Source of the DNA: Puffinus mauretanicus
Taxonomy: Eukaryota > Chordata > Aves > Procellariiformes > Procellariidae
Reading direction: 5' to 3'
DNA length: 64,000 bases
Assembly (NCBI GenBank): GCA_023333565.1
Contig: JAJKFH010003165.1
Coordinates: 310,001 to 374,000, forward strand
How positions within the stretch are numbered: the first letter of the stretch is position 1; the number at the start of each line of letters is the position of its first letter. The translations under genes and the position numbers were made by a program. The notes beneath the pieces are model-generated. The model worked only from the letters and a program-made list of their open reading frames with translations. It had not been told where the DNA came from and made no database searches. This document shows, one piece after another, positions 12,195 to 25,900 of the stretch.

Positions 12195-13375
12195 TAGAAG
12201 ATGGTGAATGCAATGCCAGTTTTTGAGGGAGTTTCCAGGAGACCTCATGGTAATGATGGACCATTTGTAAGAAAAATATTGCTGGGTACTATTTTTCTAT
12301 TGTTCATATGAGTAAATAGTAGGAACTATTGTTCATATGAGTAAATAGTAGACACTAAGGAAGAGTTAAGCAGATTTTGCCTTGAAAAACTGTTGTAGTT
12401 CTTTGAAGAAGATTGTAAGCACATACACAGGGGACATGCAGTTGATATGCTCTGCCTGGATTTCTAAAAGATATTTGACAAGGTCCCTTCTCAAAGGGTC
12501 TTAGAGCAATTCAGCTGTCGTGGCATAAAGGGGAAGGCCATCACATTTTAAAATAACTGACTTAGAAGAAGGAAAGCAGAGAGTTGGAATAAATGGTCAG
12601 TATTCTCAACGGGTGAAGGTTGTCAGTAGAGTCCCACAGTATATGTGTTGGAGCTACTTTGTCTATAAATGATCAGGGAAAGGGGATGAACAGGAGACAA
12701 AGTTTACTGATGACAGTAAATGATTCAGTGGAGTAAATACAAAGGCTGACTGTGAAGATCTGTGCAGGGACTCGGTAATAAAATGTCAGATTACATTTTC
12801 AAGTGATAAACAGAGGAGGGCAAACAGTGTTTAGGGAATTATTAGGAAAAAAATAGGCAGATCATTGTCACATCTGTTTATAAAGCCGTAGTGCATCCAT
12901 GCCTTGAAAACTCTCTTCAGTATTTGTTCCCTCTTCTAAGAAGAGGTAAAATAAATTAGAAGAGATACAGAGACAGACTTCAGGATACCCAAAGGTATGG
13001 AATTGCTTCTGTATGAGAAGTGATAAAAATTGAGTAAGGATCTTCCTTTGCCCTGTGGAAAAGGGTAACTAAGGATGTTTTAAAAGAAACCCATCAAATC
13101 ATAGGTGGAATGGAGGTAAACAGAGATGCATTATGATTTGGGGAGTATCTTTTGTTTATTTTTTGTCCCCTCTAGTACAAGAACATGCCAAAACCAAGTG
13201 AATTTATCACACACCAGATTCAAAATAAGCAGAAAGAGGTGGGTCTCCACAGAGTGTGTAGTTAATCTATGGAAAGCGTTTCCACAGAATGTTCTAGATG
13301 CTGAAAGTATATCTGGGCTCAAGGGAAAACTGGACAAGATTGTCAGAGATAAATTAATAATTTGTTATTAATAGA
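12195..13375 (+). mobile_element. Ancient CR1-like LINE relic
   Basis: This is a heavily decayed plus-strand copy. Short translated islands in several frames follow the order expected for LINE RT. Around 12,455-12,545 the frame reads like CLDF-K-FDKVPSQRVLEQFSC-GIKG. Around 12,630-12,720 there are remnants of the region before the ADD motif. Around 12,885-12,930 there are remnants of the KAVVHPCLENSLQY type. At 13,230-13,345 a C-terminal island reads KRWVSTECVVNLWKAFPQNV followed by LKGKLDK. No frame is intact over the element. It is much older than the copy at 4.5 kb. The boundaries are approximate and the subfamily is not determined. Confidence 0.75.
12297..12351. repeat. Perfect 26-bp direct duplication (29-bp period)
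   Basis: The 26-bp unit starting CTATTGTTCATATGAGTAAA occurs at 12,297-12,322 and again without a mismatch at 12,326-12,351, separated by GAA. Each unit begins CTATT and contains AATAG near its end, so each can also fold weakly on itself. Confidence 0.97.
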
Positions 13376-16300
13376 GGAACACACTTTTAATTCACAAAGG
13401 ACCTAACTGTGATTTTCTAGGGTGTTAGAAGAACTGATTCGTGATTGTTCTCTTCTCTAGACATCTGTTGGCTACTGTTGGAGACAACATCCTGAACTAG
13501 ATTGGTATATGTCGTTCTCGAATTTGTTAGATTCCTTGGTTCTGGAGGGTAACTGAACAATATAGCCTCAAATACAATAGGAAGGGGAACTGAATTACCC
13601 TGTTTTGGAAATATTTTGTGGCATGGTAACTGAACATATTCAAGAAAGTCATGCTGGTTTTCCCTTTTTGCTCATCCTACCATTTAAAAATAGAGGAGCT
13701 AGTAGATGAAGTTCTACTGTGATAAGTTAACCAGTCTTTTTGTTAAGATAATCTAAGTAAAACACTAGACCTTAAGATGAAATTCCCTGTGAAGCTTGGG
13801 AAGAGAAGTAGCACAGGACCTAGGTGAAGCCTTTAAAAGGCCTTAATAGAGCATGTCATGTCAAGATGAAAAAGAGAACATTCATGGGAGCTTCTACCAG
13901 AGGGCCAGAAGCTTCCCATCTGCCAGAAAGCCAGGAAAGGGCAAAGTAGCAGTGCAGCTTGCTTCCATGCTGTCCCTTCAATTTTCTAAAAGCATAGTGG
14001 TATGTACTCTGCAGTTTATTCTACCTAAAAAAATAAATGGACCACATTAGACATCCACTGGGACTGCTCAGAAAGGAGTCTGGCCCAGTCATCGTAGTTA
14101 TTTGTGTAAACAATATCTGTCATACATGATCAGATTACCTGCCAGAAGGATCTGATGAATTACCATCTGACTATGCCTCCATTATTCATATCTTACCCAG
14201 AGCACTGCTTATGCATAAATACTGGAAACATACTATGCCTTGTATATGAAATAGGTATGAATAGAATCATTATCATATAATCACGTTAAAAATATTTTCA
14301 ATATAGTTTTACGTTTAAAATCACTTGCTGTTTGGTCACATGCAAAAATAACTTCTTAAAGGGCATTGAGATTTGGATTACTCAGCTACCACATCTGAGT
14401 TTATAGTTAGAGCTGACTGGAAAATAGTGTATAATTCCTATTCACTTTTTTGAAGGAAAAACTGTCTGATATTTACTATTTATTGGCACAAGTATTTGGG
14501 GATTTTCCTTAAAACATGAAAAAAGACTTTTGGGTAATATTTTAATTAAAATGCTAGAAATTTAAAAATTAAACTGGGCTGAGTAGCATTTTTCAGCTCT
14601 AAAAAGTGTCAGTGCTGTGGTTTTGAACATCACTGCTTACAGCTTATTTCCTGTGAACAAGCATTTATTCAGTCAGTGCCAACTCTTCTGTAACAACGGA
14701 ATAAGAATTCACAGTGCACTAAAATGTGAACCAGATGGGAAGGACATGTCCCAGTTTTCCTAAAATTAGGAAAACCTATCAAATACATATATTTATGTGT
14801 GTGTGTGTATGCATGTGATTTCAAGAAAATTAAAAGGAAACTTATGTTTCCCAAATTCTGAACAACATTAAGAGAAAGATTTATAGCTTATGGGTATGAC
14901 AGGACCATTTTACTGGGATATAGTGGATCCTGCAATGTGATTAAGCTACCCATATTTTCTTTATGGAAATGGCATTTGTATGAACAAATTGAAGAATTAT
15001 GTGTTACCTGATCTCTTTGTACATCCAAGTTCCTAATCTGAATGTACAGACATTTGGCCGCAGACACAAATATCTCCTCTCCCAGATTCGTGGATTTAAT
15101 GCATGCAGCTTTGCTGTACAGGAGAAAGAAATTTCCCTTACGATTACATCTACTCTGATACGCCTGTTGAATAATTAAGGGGGTTACACTGTTGACTCTG
15201 TGGTGTGTCTGCCTAGAGACAGTACTAGCAGAGAAAGACTGTTTGGAGAGATATGTTCATCCCTTTTTAAAGGTATGGGAACTGTTGTGACTTAGAAGAC
15301 TTCTGTTGCTAGTCAGATGAGGAGGTCTGCCTGTGCCTGTCATAGTGTAACATCGTATTCCCTGAATGCCGGGTTTCTGGAAGAGCTCTTCCCAATATCC
15401 CTGGAGGATGGCATTTCAAAGCTTGGGATTTCCCACTCCAGGAAAATTCTAATGCCATAAGAAAGCTTTAATATTGACTCAGGAAAAAAAAAAAAAAAAA
15501 GACAATTTGAAATTTTTCACAGAAGGAACTATTCTGGCTTGATTTTTCAGAAAACAAGACTGAGCAACACATAAAAAAATGCCCAGGGGAACCCCTGCAC
15601 TGAAAAGCACCTCAGGAGCTGGCAGACCCTTGGCTGAACATGGCTCCCAGGAACTCTACATTTATAAAATTGCCATCAGAGTGTGTGGTGGGGTGGTGGA
15701 AAGCCCTGAGAGGACATCTCAAATGGGAGGTCTCAGGACTGCAGACTCCTTTTTCCCTTCTGCAAAAACAGTCATCTGAACTAAACACTTCAGACAGAGA
15801 TGGAGGGTCCTGAGGCTCTTGGCTTTGGGAGCCTGGATTCCCTGGAGATCCCAGCTGGGAGCTCATCTGCATAGTCAGGCTTCTTTGCAACCCTAAGGAC
15901 CCAGACATCCCTGCAGCCCAATGGCTGAGCTGGCAGAAAGCAGGCAGGCATCTTGTGGAAGTTTATTGAAAATGAGATGCCTCTGTGAAACCTTCTGGGT
16001 TCAGCGTTTCTACATTTTTCAGTGAAAAACTGTTCACTTGGAAAATTCTTGACCAGCTTTTTCTGGAGGCTGTAATTTGAGTGAATTAGATGTGTACCGT
16101 GAGAAATGACAACAGATCATAGAGGTGAAAGGAGGAAAGGAAAACTGCTGTTGGGAGAACAGCTGTAACAAGGAATTCAGATAACGTTTTCTGTGTTTTG
16201 TTTTTTTAATGTTGTAGTTTGTGTTCTCTTCTGTATTTTCAGGCATGCAACTCTAAATCACAGATCAGTGCTGCAAAGCAGACAAGCAGCATGAGTTATA

Positions 16301-18690
16301 TTATAGATCACAGCTCACTTCTGTTTTTTTTTAGTCAGGCAAGGGTTTGGGCTGGATAGTATATATTTACAGATACTGTTGGCAGTTTATATTTCCAAAA
16401 AAATGCATTTAAAGCAAATCTTATTTCCAAAATAATACCAATTTGCTATCAGGTGTTTATATATAAATGTAGAAGCATGAGTATGAAAAACATCATGGAA
16501 AACATTTTTAGGAGGTTATTTAGAGAATCGGCCACATAACTCCTGTGGGGGTTTGTAGCAGAATTTCCTTTGAAAACATGGGCCTGCATGTTTTGGTATC
16601 AGCTGGCCTGAATTTTTTCCATGACACTGTGGTAGGAGTCACAGGTGCTCAGCAAAAAAGAGGAATTTGGGTGCTTAGATAGATGCCTCTGTCTGAAAAT
16701 TAGCAATGTTAGGTAAGTTGTCTTCTTAAAAGCTCAAGCTTTGAATGTGTACACAATAATTACAATGATTTTGAGGGAGAAATAAATTTAAGCTGTCTTG
16801 CCTGGAAAAGATTTGCAGTAGTTCATAGAGTAATTACCTTTAAATGGTTAATCTATTGCAGGTGTGCATATATTTGAGCATATTTAGTTTACTCTGCACA
16901 GTTCATCCAGCTTTTAAGCACTGTTGGCTCACAGCTTGCGGGCTCCAGCTCCAACATGGGTTAATAGCATGGGGTTTATTATGAGCTTCCTTGGCAGCAA
17001 GCAGGTAAGAGCAAAACTTCAAAACCGTTTTCCTTTGTTGGGAGAACCCCCTAAAGGAATTCAGAGAAAACGGTGCTGTCTGTCTGACACACAGTCAGCC
17101 AGCAGTCTAGTGTCTCAGCAAGTAGCACTGCAGCCACTCAGTAATTTGTTTGCTTCATGCCTCGAAGGCTGTAAAATAGTCTGTGCGATATACATAAATA
17201 GCTGAGTTGTTAAATGAAAGGACTGAATGCATGTTAACGCGTGCAGGGATTCATCTGGATCGTGTCACCTATGCAGTACATATACGTCACCTATGCAACA
17301 GGAAATATAGATCAGCTACTTCTGTAAGGAGAGGTTTGGATTTTTTTTTCCTGAAATCTTCCACATTAGCTGTGTTTATACCGTAATACAGAGTCTGCAC
17401 TGTTTAAATCAGGTTTATATTCCAGCCAACAATATATATGTAGTTATCTAGTTTAAAAAAAAGGACTGTATGACTACATCTTTAGGTGTCATTTGACCTA
17501 CATATTTTAACAGATTTCAGGGCTGAAAGGAAATAAGCTGAGTGTTAAAGGCATTATGGCTGGCAGTATGACCAGCCCCAGTTCTACTGCTAGCCCATGA
17601 AATAGTGGCATGGCCACCGTGACACGAACTCCTAGTAATGCTGAATCTGCTGTGGGGCCGGACACACCTGGATATCAGCAGAGCAGCCTGAGGAGGAGAG
17701 GTGAGGAGTCTGCCCTTCTTCTCAGCAATACATAGCTCTGAGCACTTTCACAATCTTTGTATGCAGGCAAAGGCAAGCTTACCCCAACCTCCAGAGCACT
17801 CTGCGGAAGCTGAACGGCAGCAGGTACTGAGCCATCGTGTAGAGTCTGTCTCCAGTTCCCATGATCTAGACAGCTCTAATGTAGGTGAGATTGGGAAGGC
17901 AAAAGCCCAGTTGGCCAGTATGTGCCCTGAGCTCAGCTCTTATGCACAACATAATTCATATGCATAATATGCATTGAATTCAAGCTACAGCCAGAAAAGT
18001 GGATGGAAATATGATAGCTGCAAAGTCCAGTGTGCTAAAACCAGCGCTTACCTTGGTAGTGAAATATAACCCAGGCTGACCAGTACTGCCTTCAGCAGCC
18101 TCTGGTGGCAGGGCTTCTGCAAGAGCTCAATTTACTCTGTAGCTGCTCTTCCTAGCAGAACCTTCAAGAAAAGAAGACAGCAGCAGTGCCGTTTCTTCAT
18201 TAGACAATTCTTTAAGGGGATGACTTTAAACAACAAGAAAAACAAAAACCCAAAGCACACTGTTTTTTATGTGTCAGGATTTTCCCCAGATACTGGAAGT
18301 GTTTACTGCACTGCATTGTACTGCATTCTGCACCATTATAAAGGGCTTATTTGTAGTTGTCTGTGTCTTTTGTGCAGTGATAGATTTCTCTGAAAATTCA
18401 AAACTACATCACTGTTTCTCTAGACTAATTTTTACAAAACATACTTCTAAAAAATGTAGGCCCAAATGTATACCAAAGAAAAAAAACTGGAAGTGTTATT
18501 AGTTGCCTAATAATGCCATAAAAGTATTACATATAGGTCATCCTCATTGTCACTATATTGTAACAAAGGTAACAGCAATGAATAATGAAAATAATGAAGC
18601 CTGTGCTTCTCTTTCCATATAGAGTAATGTGCTATCTGTGTGCATGTAAGAGTTAGTGTATGGCACAATTGTAATAATTTTGTCATCAGC
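13376..18690. other. Unique-looking noncoding DNA with minor simple repeats
   Basis: No gene or repeat family is recognised. Minor low-complexity features are a short (TG)n at about 14,796-14,808 and an A17 run at 15,484-15,500. One short exon-like stretch with ATG and a consensus splice donor at 16,969-17,010 is discussed as a finding, but it is not supported as a gene. Confidence 0.5.
15484..15500. repeat. Homopolymer A17
   Basis: An uninterrupted run of 17 adenines. No retroposed sequence or polyadenylation signal is recognisable immediately upstream, so it is listed as a simple homopolymer. Confidence 0.9.
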
Positions 18691-18693
18691 TAA

Positions 18694-19290
18694 TGTGCGT
18701 TAGACATCTTGAAACGAAGAAGTTCCTGACAAACTCTCTAATTTGGAGTTTTAGAAAGCAGGTATTCTTTGTTGCGACGTCGGATGCACAGGGGAACACT
18801 CCACCTAGTGTGCGTGCCAAATTACTTAACCATAGAAGTTATATACAATTAGAGTATACATATTCATTACACTTCCAAGAAATAATCTAAATATTCATGT
18901 TGTTTCCTGGAATTCATTAACATATGCAAAAGTCTTTGACGCATGCGCCCTTGTGTTCTTTGGTGGTCTTTCAGGGTCTTCTGGTGGTCGTCAATAGTCT
19001 TCCTCACAGTGTCCTTTAGTTGAACTCAGTCTTTACGCATGCTCAGTTTTAACTCGTGGCTTAATTAGCACAATTTTCATTATCACAAACTAGCACTACC
19101 TCCTTATCTCTGTTCTACTCAAGATACAAGGTTAGCCTCTTTATCTATTTTATGCAGAATACTAAGTTTCAAGGCCTTTTCATCTATTGGATGTTCCGGC
19201 CTGTCTATTCACAAAGCGTTCCTAACCATCTGCATCATTTCAACCAAAGAACCATATGTCTCGTCACTGTTCCTTCGTATTTGGTATCAA
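18694..19290 (-). mobile_element. Probable solo LTR of an avian ERV (minus strand)
   Basis: Read on the minus strand, this segment has the order of a retroviral promoter and terminator. It has a CpG-bearing U3 with two GCATGCG-type elements (plus strand about 18,940 and 19,035) and a TATA-like TATATAAC (plus about 18,840-18,848). A GCATCCGACGTCGCAACA stretch follows (plus 18,770-18,787), and then AACAAAGAAT (plus about 18,764-18,773), which looks like a decayed AATAAA signal. A U5-like stretch ends near ...AACGCACA (plus 18,694). The general pattern matches avian ERV LTRs I recognise. No internal coding region or primer-binding site adjoins it, so it is probably a solo LTR. The 5' (right-hand) boundary is uncertain by about 100 bp. 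I see no target-site duplication. Confidence 0.55.
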
Positions 19291-19903
19291 TCCCAATCAA
19301 TCTTCTCCATGAAAGTATTTTATCTGAACCTAAATATTTAAATACAAGGAAGTGATTTGTCCTAGAGGTAAATAACACTTGCTGTTTTTTAAAACTGAGC
19401 CTTATTTCAAACATATTTGATCTTAACTTGCAGCCACTAGCTTTTGCTATAGCTTTGATAATGATACTGCCTGCTTCCACAAATGTGGTCGCGACATTTG
19501 AGTCACATCGAGAGGCAGGGTGGCGTAATTGGCACTACCAGTCTGTGTGCAATCCAAGTATAACTCAGACACTCTCTTCTGCAGAGCTGCCAGTCTGGTG
19601 CCTTTCACAGGAATTGGAATTGGCTTAAAATCTTTATTCAGAAAGAAATCATGGGTGTTGGGGCTGCACAAGTGAAAGTGCATTGGAAACATCACCTGTC
19701 CTTCACAGTAGTGACTGGGGAAGTTGTGCTGCCTCCTACCAAGTGGACTGTTTAAAACTTTTTGAGAATATTAATATCAAAAGCAAAACTACAACACAAG
19801 CCCACCTAGTGCTGCAGCTCATACACCATTTCTTGTGTTTCAAATTCATACTAACACTGTTAAAGATAGTCATAGAGCTTTTTAACTGAAGTGCTTCACA
19901 GAG

Positions 19904-19931
19904 CATGTGTGTGTGTGTATGTATATGCATG
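19904..19931. repeat. Short (GT)n / GTAT tract
   Basis: ATGTGTGTGTGTGTATGTAT is a short dinucleotide repeat with a degenerate end. Confidence 0.85.
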
Positions 19932-22900
19932 TTTTCTATTTCTCTTTGTTTTTTTCCTTGATATAATGCTTGCTTTTCTCTCTGTTTCTAGAATTTCTGA
20001 AAAGCCATTGTAGTTACACACCGTTTTCTCTTGTTCATGCAAGACTAGCCCAGAGACACAAGAATTCATGTGTAATTGACAGTTCATTGCCACTTGCTTC
20101 ACACCATGCCTTAAGTTTAATGTAAATACCAGAGGCTGGAGGTCTTTGCTCATTGTAGAAGTTTACACAGAAGTATACCCATACAGTTATATTTGGTTCC
20201 TTGTAGAGACACCCAGCTTTGCTCCAAAAAAAGCAGTATCAGAAGATGAATAGTCCCAATAGTGGAACGTTCTCCTGCATCTAATTAACTTTACTGAAGC
20301 CACAGAGAAGTGCTGAACTAGTGTGACCTTAACGTCTCTGGTACGCAGAGCAACTTGTTCTGAGCAAACCTGATTACCTCCACAATGTGCCATACACTCA
20401 GCCAGACTAACTATAATTTAGCAGTGATTGATGTACACCTCGGATACAGATTCCCAGCATTTTTAAGCTGATGACCTGCTTGTAAAATGAGAGACATGTT
20501 TGATTCTCCTTACCTTAGATTCTCTCTTCCTTCCCTGACTGTAATTGAACAGCTTGTTTACTCTTCTCTGGATCATACTAAACTGTGAAATTTTTAGAAG
20601 TGAACTCTGCAATTTTAAAATTGAAAAATACAATATTTTTAAAGAGGGATATAAAATGTCCTGTTTCTTATCATCTTCTTCTTGTGAAGATAGGATACTT
20701 AGGAATTTTGAAAATCTAGCAACTTAGTTACCTAAATATAAAGTAAACAGCCAAAGTTTTTCACTCTTATTAAAAAAAGAGACTGGTCCACCTATATTCA
20801 CTAGCTGATGTGATAGATAGACCTGTCTTGGAAGGTCTCTCATACTTATCTGAATAGAGAAGGTTTGCCTTTTAACTGAGAAGTTGCATTGATCATTTAA
20901 TTTGCTGTCAATAAGATCGCAGAAAATAAATATGTGTTTTAGAGCCACCGGGACAAAAACTGGTAGAAACCTTCTAAGATTTCTAGATTTCTGCCACTAA
21001 ACCAGGTACTATTCTTTCAAAAATTATCTAAATCTGCTGAGATGAAAAAATCAGGGAAAAAGAAAAAAAGGTTAGCTATATTTGTGGCAGATTAATAACA
21101 TCTGTGTCAGGTTCAGCAATGACAGAAGAAATGGATACAGGGTACCTGAAAAGTTATTTCAGTTTGAAAATTCCGAATCAAAACTTTTAGATGTTTCCAA
21201 AAGGAAAATATTTTTGAATCCCTTTTTTCACAGAACTTTTCTTTTCTTCAAATATAGTGAATGTTCACTTTTTAGATAATTTCCCATGACAACCTGAACT
21301 ACCTCTATGAAATGTCAGTTACAGAACAGTTTCATAAGTGTTATCTATCAATCAAATGCATTTCTGCACTCAAAAACCCCCAGATTTTAAAGCAAAGTAT
21401 ATGAAAGTGTCACTGGAGATCATGTTTTTACAGGGGAAGTAAATTTGGGATGAGTGTGTGATGAAATGACTGATAACAAAGAGAAGCAATAAAAAGAAAG
21501 TTGAGCGGTGGTGGGTTAGAAGATGGGAAGCAGAAAGAAACTGTCAGATGCAGGAGCTGAGAGTTGCTTTGATACAGGAAGAACAAGAAAAAGGTGAATT
21601 CTGGCAGAGCTTGTCTGTATGAATGAACCTGCCTAACCTGGAAGGCAGGTTAAAGCAATTTTGCAGAGCTCAGACAAAAATTTGCATTGACGACTTGAGC
21701 TCTTTTTTAAGAGCCACATTTGAAGGAGCATAATCTCGAGGAAAAATCTGTATGTGAAGTTAACAATATAAAGCCCTTTGTGTTACTGGGTTGGATTTGT
21801 TTCTGTTTTGATTTGAAACTGATCTCATGTTTGATCCCTCCAAGAGGAAATCTGGGAAGTTGAAAGATAGTGACTGTATGGCAAAAAGTAACAACCTAGA
21901 AACAAGTAGCCCTCATTTTTATCTGGGCGTGTCATGATCTCCTTTTACAGCCTAGAAGCTTTGAAAACCATATGCTTGTTTCCAGCTTGTTGACTTCAGG
22001 GTCTTTAAACAAATTTGGGAATGCCTTCTTCAGCAACTCTTAGATTGCTTCTCCCAGTTCACAGAACTGTTCAAAAGAGTCCACTTGGGGACGATGAGAA
22101 ATCTGGAACCAGTCACTCCAAGATAAATCTGTGGAGTTTTACAAACAAAGGGGGACAGAAAATCTGCAAAGGGTAGCCCACTTTTGCCTGTGAGCACCAG
22201 TATTATATTTTCTCTGCAGTATATGTCAGGAAAACTGGCAGCTTGGGAGAAAACAAAAGAGAGTAAGCGTGTTCCTTTGTTCAAACAAGTCATAAAAAAA
22301 GTTTTAATTTTGCTATAATTTGTCTTTTTGGTCAAGTAAGTAGAAATAAGTATGTTTTGAATTATTTGTTCTAATAAGAAATCCAGATTTTTCTGGGCTA
22401 CTTAGCACCCAAAATCCCACTTCCGATACTTACTTGAGTCCTTAGATAATCCATAGATATATGTGTTTATATCCCTTTTTTTATCTATTCTAGACGGGGA
22501 AAAAAATCACCATACTTCTTACTGAATTAAATTGCTGGTTACCGGTATTCATCTGCAGGTTAAAAAAAAAAAAAAGGAGGGGGAGGGGAGTAGGGTACGA
22601 TAAAAAAAAAGTATCATTGCATACTTTCAGGGAGAGCAAAATTCCTTAAATCTCTCTTGAGAAGGTTTCTTTTCTAAGAGCTCACTAATCTTTATGTCCA
22701 ATTCTCCTTTCAAAGTTAGATTACGTATCGTGACAGATTTTCAACAGGTATAATTCTGCTAATCTGCTGGTTTCCAGTGCACTCATGATAGTTTAAACCG
22801 CCAAAGAAGGTTTGGCTTTCAATCTTCTGTGAAGCTATGTTTTCACCAGAAAATCAGACTACATTGGTCTTACCATTAGAGTATTTTTTATGATGATGTA

Positions 22901-25900
22901 ATTTAAAATGCCCAAATATGTCCTAGGGTTTGATAGGAGCAATGGTAATGCTTAGCATTTTCATGTGCCAAGCCTTACTTTCTCTACTACAAAACAGTTT
23001 CATGTATTTTATGGCTTTGTGATAGTATCATCTTTAGGAGGCTCAAAAATCACCTCTGGACTTATGTCATCTCTATTACAAGGATAAGGGTAGTAACAGG
23101 GAAGCTAGTACCTGACTTTGAGGGATTTTTTACTAGTTTGTGTTTTAGGTTTTTTAATGTCTTCAAGGCCAACAGTTTGCAAAGAAGCTGCCTGAAGAAG
23201 TCAGGGTATACTGGTTTCATACAGCATTGTGTGACTTCAAAACTTTTCTGATTAAAAAAATTGTGCCTTCCTTACTAAGCAAGGAAGAACTTGCCCATAT
23301 GGATGATATGAGCATGTGATGAATATACCTACTCATGTTATGCAACCTAAAGAAAATGCATTTGGATTTGGATGAAAAAGTGGGGAGAGAAAATAGAGAA
23401 TAGAGGTCAATTGTGTCACTGGCTATTCCCCTTACACGTGACAGAATCAGTTGCAATGAAGGTAACTTAAAAGCTGAGAATGCCAGCATAGTGGCCACTG
23501 GCAGATTTATCAGTGTTTCCTGACCTGCTGAAGAGCATTTTTTTTATTCCAGGGTGGGAAGGAAGATATCAGCTCCGTGACTGAGCTGACCATACTACAG
23601 TGATTTTTGACTGTGAGCATTTTTTTTTTTAAATCCAGAGGGGCAGATACCCAGATTGAATGAATATGGCATTTGGGAGACTCATGGTGAAATTCGACCT
23701 CAAATCAGAGCTAGGGCAGAATGTCGTAGCAAAACCTCACTGCTGTCTCCTCCTAATTGTCTTGGGTGGGATCCTGAGGTATGAGATCAATGGAATCAGG
23801 AACCATGTCCTTCTCTGCTGAGGACTATGGAAGCAGTTGGACCATCTTTCTCCACTGAGACCAAATGTAAACAGATGGATTAGAAAAATTGCTAAAACAG
23901 TGTGGTAATTGTCTGCCTGCAGTCAGCACACCCAAAGTAAAGGTAGAGCAAGTGAAAGAGTGTTGAGCAGGAGGTGCAAGACTTCCGGCTGAACAAGACT
24001 CTGGAGGAACCCGCAATTAGCATTAAATTCTGAAAATGTAAGCCAAGATTTGTCTGCACATTGTTTCTTTTTCCATATGTAAAGCAAGAATAATGGATCT
24101 TGCCTCCTTTGAAAAGTACTTTGACAATTTTATTACACAGGTGTTATGTATTATCAAGAGTACAAATAATGTTTTTTTGTGAATAATCCTTTATATAAGA
24201 ACAAGCACTCCTTGCTTTAATTTATAATGAAATAGATTCTTCTGTAATGAAACAGTGCTAGTTTAGAACTAATGCCAAAGTTTATTGGTCTGGTCCTCAA
24301 ACATTCCCAAGTACGTTGTTATTGTTGAGGAAAAAAAAATTCTTAAGTACTTTCTAATTTCTGTCTTTGTGTCTGTAATTGACATTGTGTCATTACCTCT
24401 TCTGCACGCCCTCCAACTTTCTTTACTTCAGGCGTAAGATGTCCCTTTTGACCCTGGAGATATTTTGGCTTCATGCTGAATATAAATTGCTGCATTCAGT
24501 CTCAGAGGGAAATATGCTTTTATGAGTACCTTTTGTAGGCCTTGATTCTCTGTTTAGCATCTATAAAATGTTGTACAAAATGTTTTGAGCTAAATAAGGA
24601 GTATCTGCAGCTCTGAAACAAGGGATGGATGCATGGGTTATAAAATAAAAACTAGTTACCAATGATATGCAAATTGTAAATGGTTCATATCTTTCTGTGA
24701 ATTTGATGAAACACTTAAACGGTTGTCTGAAGCCTCTTCAAACATATTCAAATACTTTCAGCCTATAAGGGCAAGATCGTGATGTTTTTGTATGGAGTGT
24801 GGGTAGTGTACTACTCCATAGGTAGGTAATCTAATTGATGTAATAAATCAAGGTAATGACAATATGATTCTTAAGTTCACCAGAGGCTCCTCAGGAGATT
24901 TACAGACTATTTTTTGAGAGCATACTGCATTTTTCTACATATGTTGGGGTCAGTATCCCACAGAATAGCTGCGGGAACCTGTGAGAAATACGTCTCCATT
25001 CTGTGCTCAACCCCCTAAGTATTAGCATGATACATGGTAAGAATATGAATACAGCATCATATTGAAGGTGATTACCCTTGCTTGTACAGCTTCTTAAAAT
25101 GGACCTGAGCTGATGTTGACACTTAAGAGCCAACTGCCTCACCATTATTACATCTTACCACATCATCCTAGAAAAGTCTAGTATTACTATGGAAAGTGAA
25201 AGCTTAACTCTCCTACCCTGTATCTCATCTGTTGCAGTATATCCTTTGCTTTCTGTTTTAACTCACAGGTATTTTCCTCTTTTCATGCTAGTAAGATATT
25301 TTGATCATAAATTGTTTTGAGAAAACTATGTCCCTCTACTGAGTGCTGTGCTTTGAAATGTTTCAATAGGTATTCAGTTATCCAGCAATGCACAGCCCTT
25401 CCAATTCTTATTACTTAAATAATGGGTAGAAAGATTAAAATGAACAGGTGAAAAGCTGAAATAGAAAGAACTTGAAAGAGAGAGCCAGATATAAAAGGAA
25501 GCAAGTTTAGAGGAGCCTCCCTCATAGACAGAATGGTGGATGTCTTTACAAATATGTGTATAGTGGTATCTCTGTCTTTTTCCCCTTTAAAGCAGCTTGT
25601 TAGTGTGGAAAGTTATGCTTTCATTCAGTTTCCCCTGCTACACTGAAGACAGGGGAAGACGTTCTTAGAATACTCAACAAAATGCACAGCCACTCGAGCT
25701 GCATTACCCAGTGTGTGCTTGTTGCGAGTTCACCATTATTGAAAGGAAAAACATTCTCTTTTCCTATTGTAATTTTAGATTAAAGCTAATTGGTTTTGCC
25801 CTATAAGGAAAAGAAGACTTCAGATGATTTCTCTCCCTGTGGAAAAAATAGAGTTAATTATAAATCTGATATTGTCACTCAGCAGAAGATAAAACTAAAT

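Noticed and set aside
15484..15500. A17 run as the tail of a processed pseudogene or SINE
   Set aside because: No retroposed body, polyadenylation signal or flanking direct repeat is recognisable upstream.
18770..19496. TGTTGCGAC...GTCGCGACA as LTR terminal inverted repeats
   Set aside because: The 9-bp inverted pair looked like LTR ends, but the LTR-like TATA and polyadenylation order on the minus strand continues past 18,770 to about 18,694, and the flanks show no target duplication. The pairing is probably coincidental.
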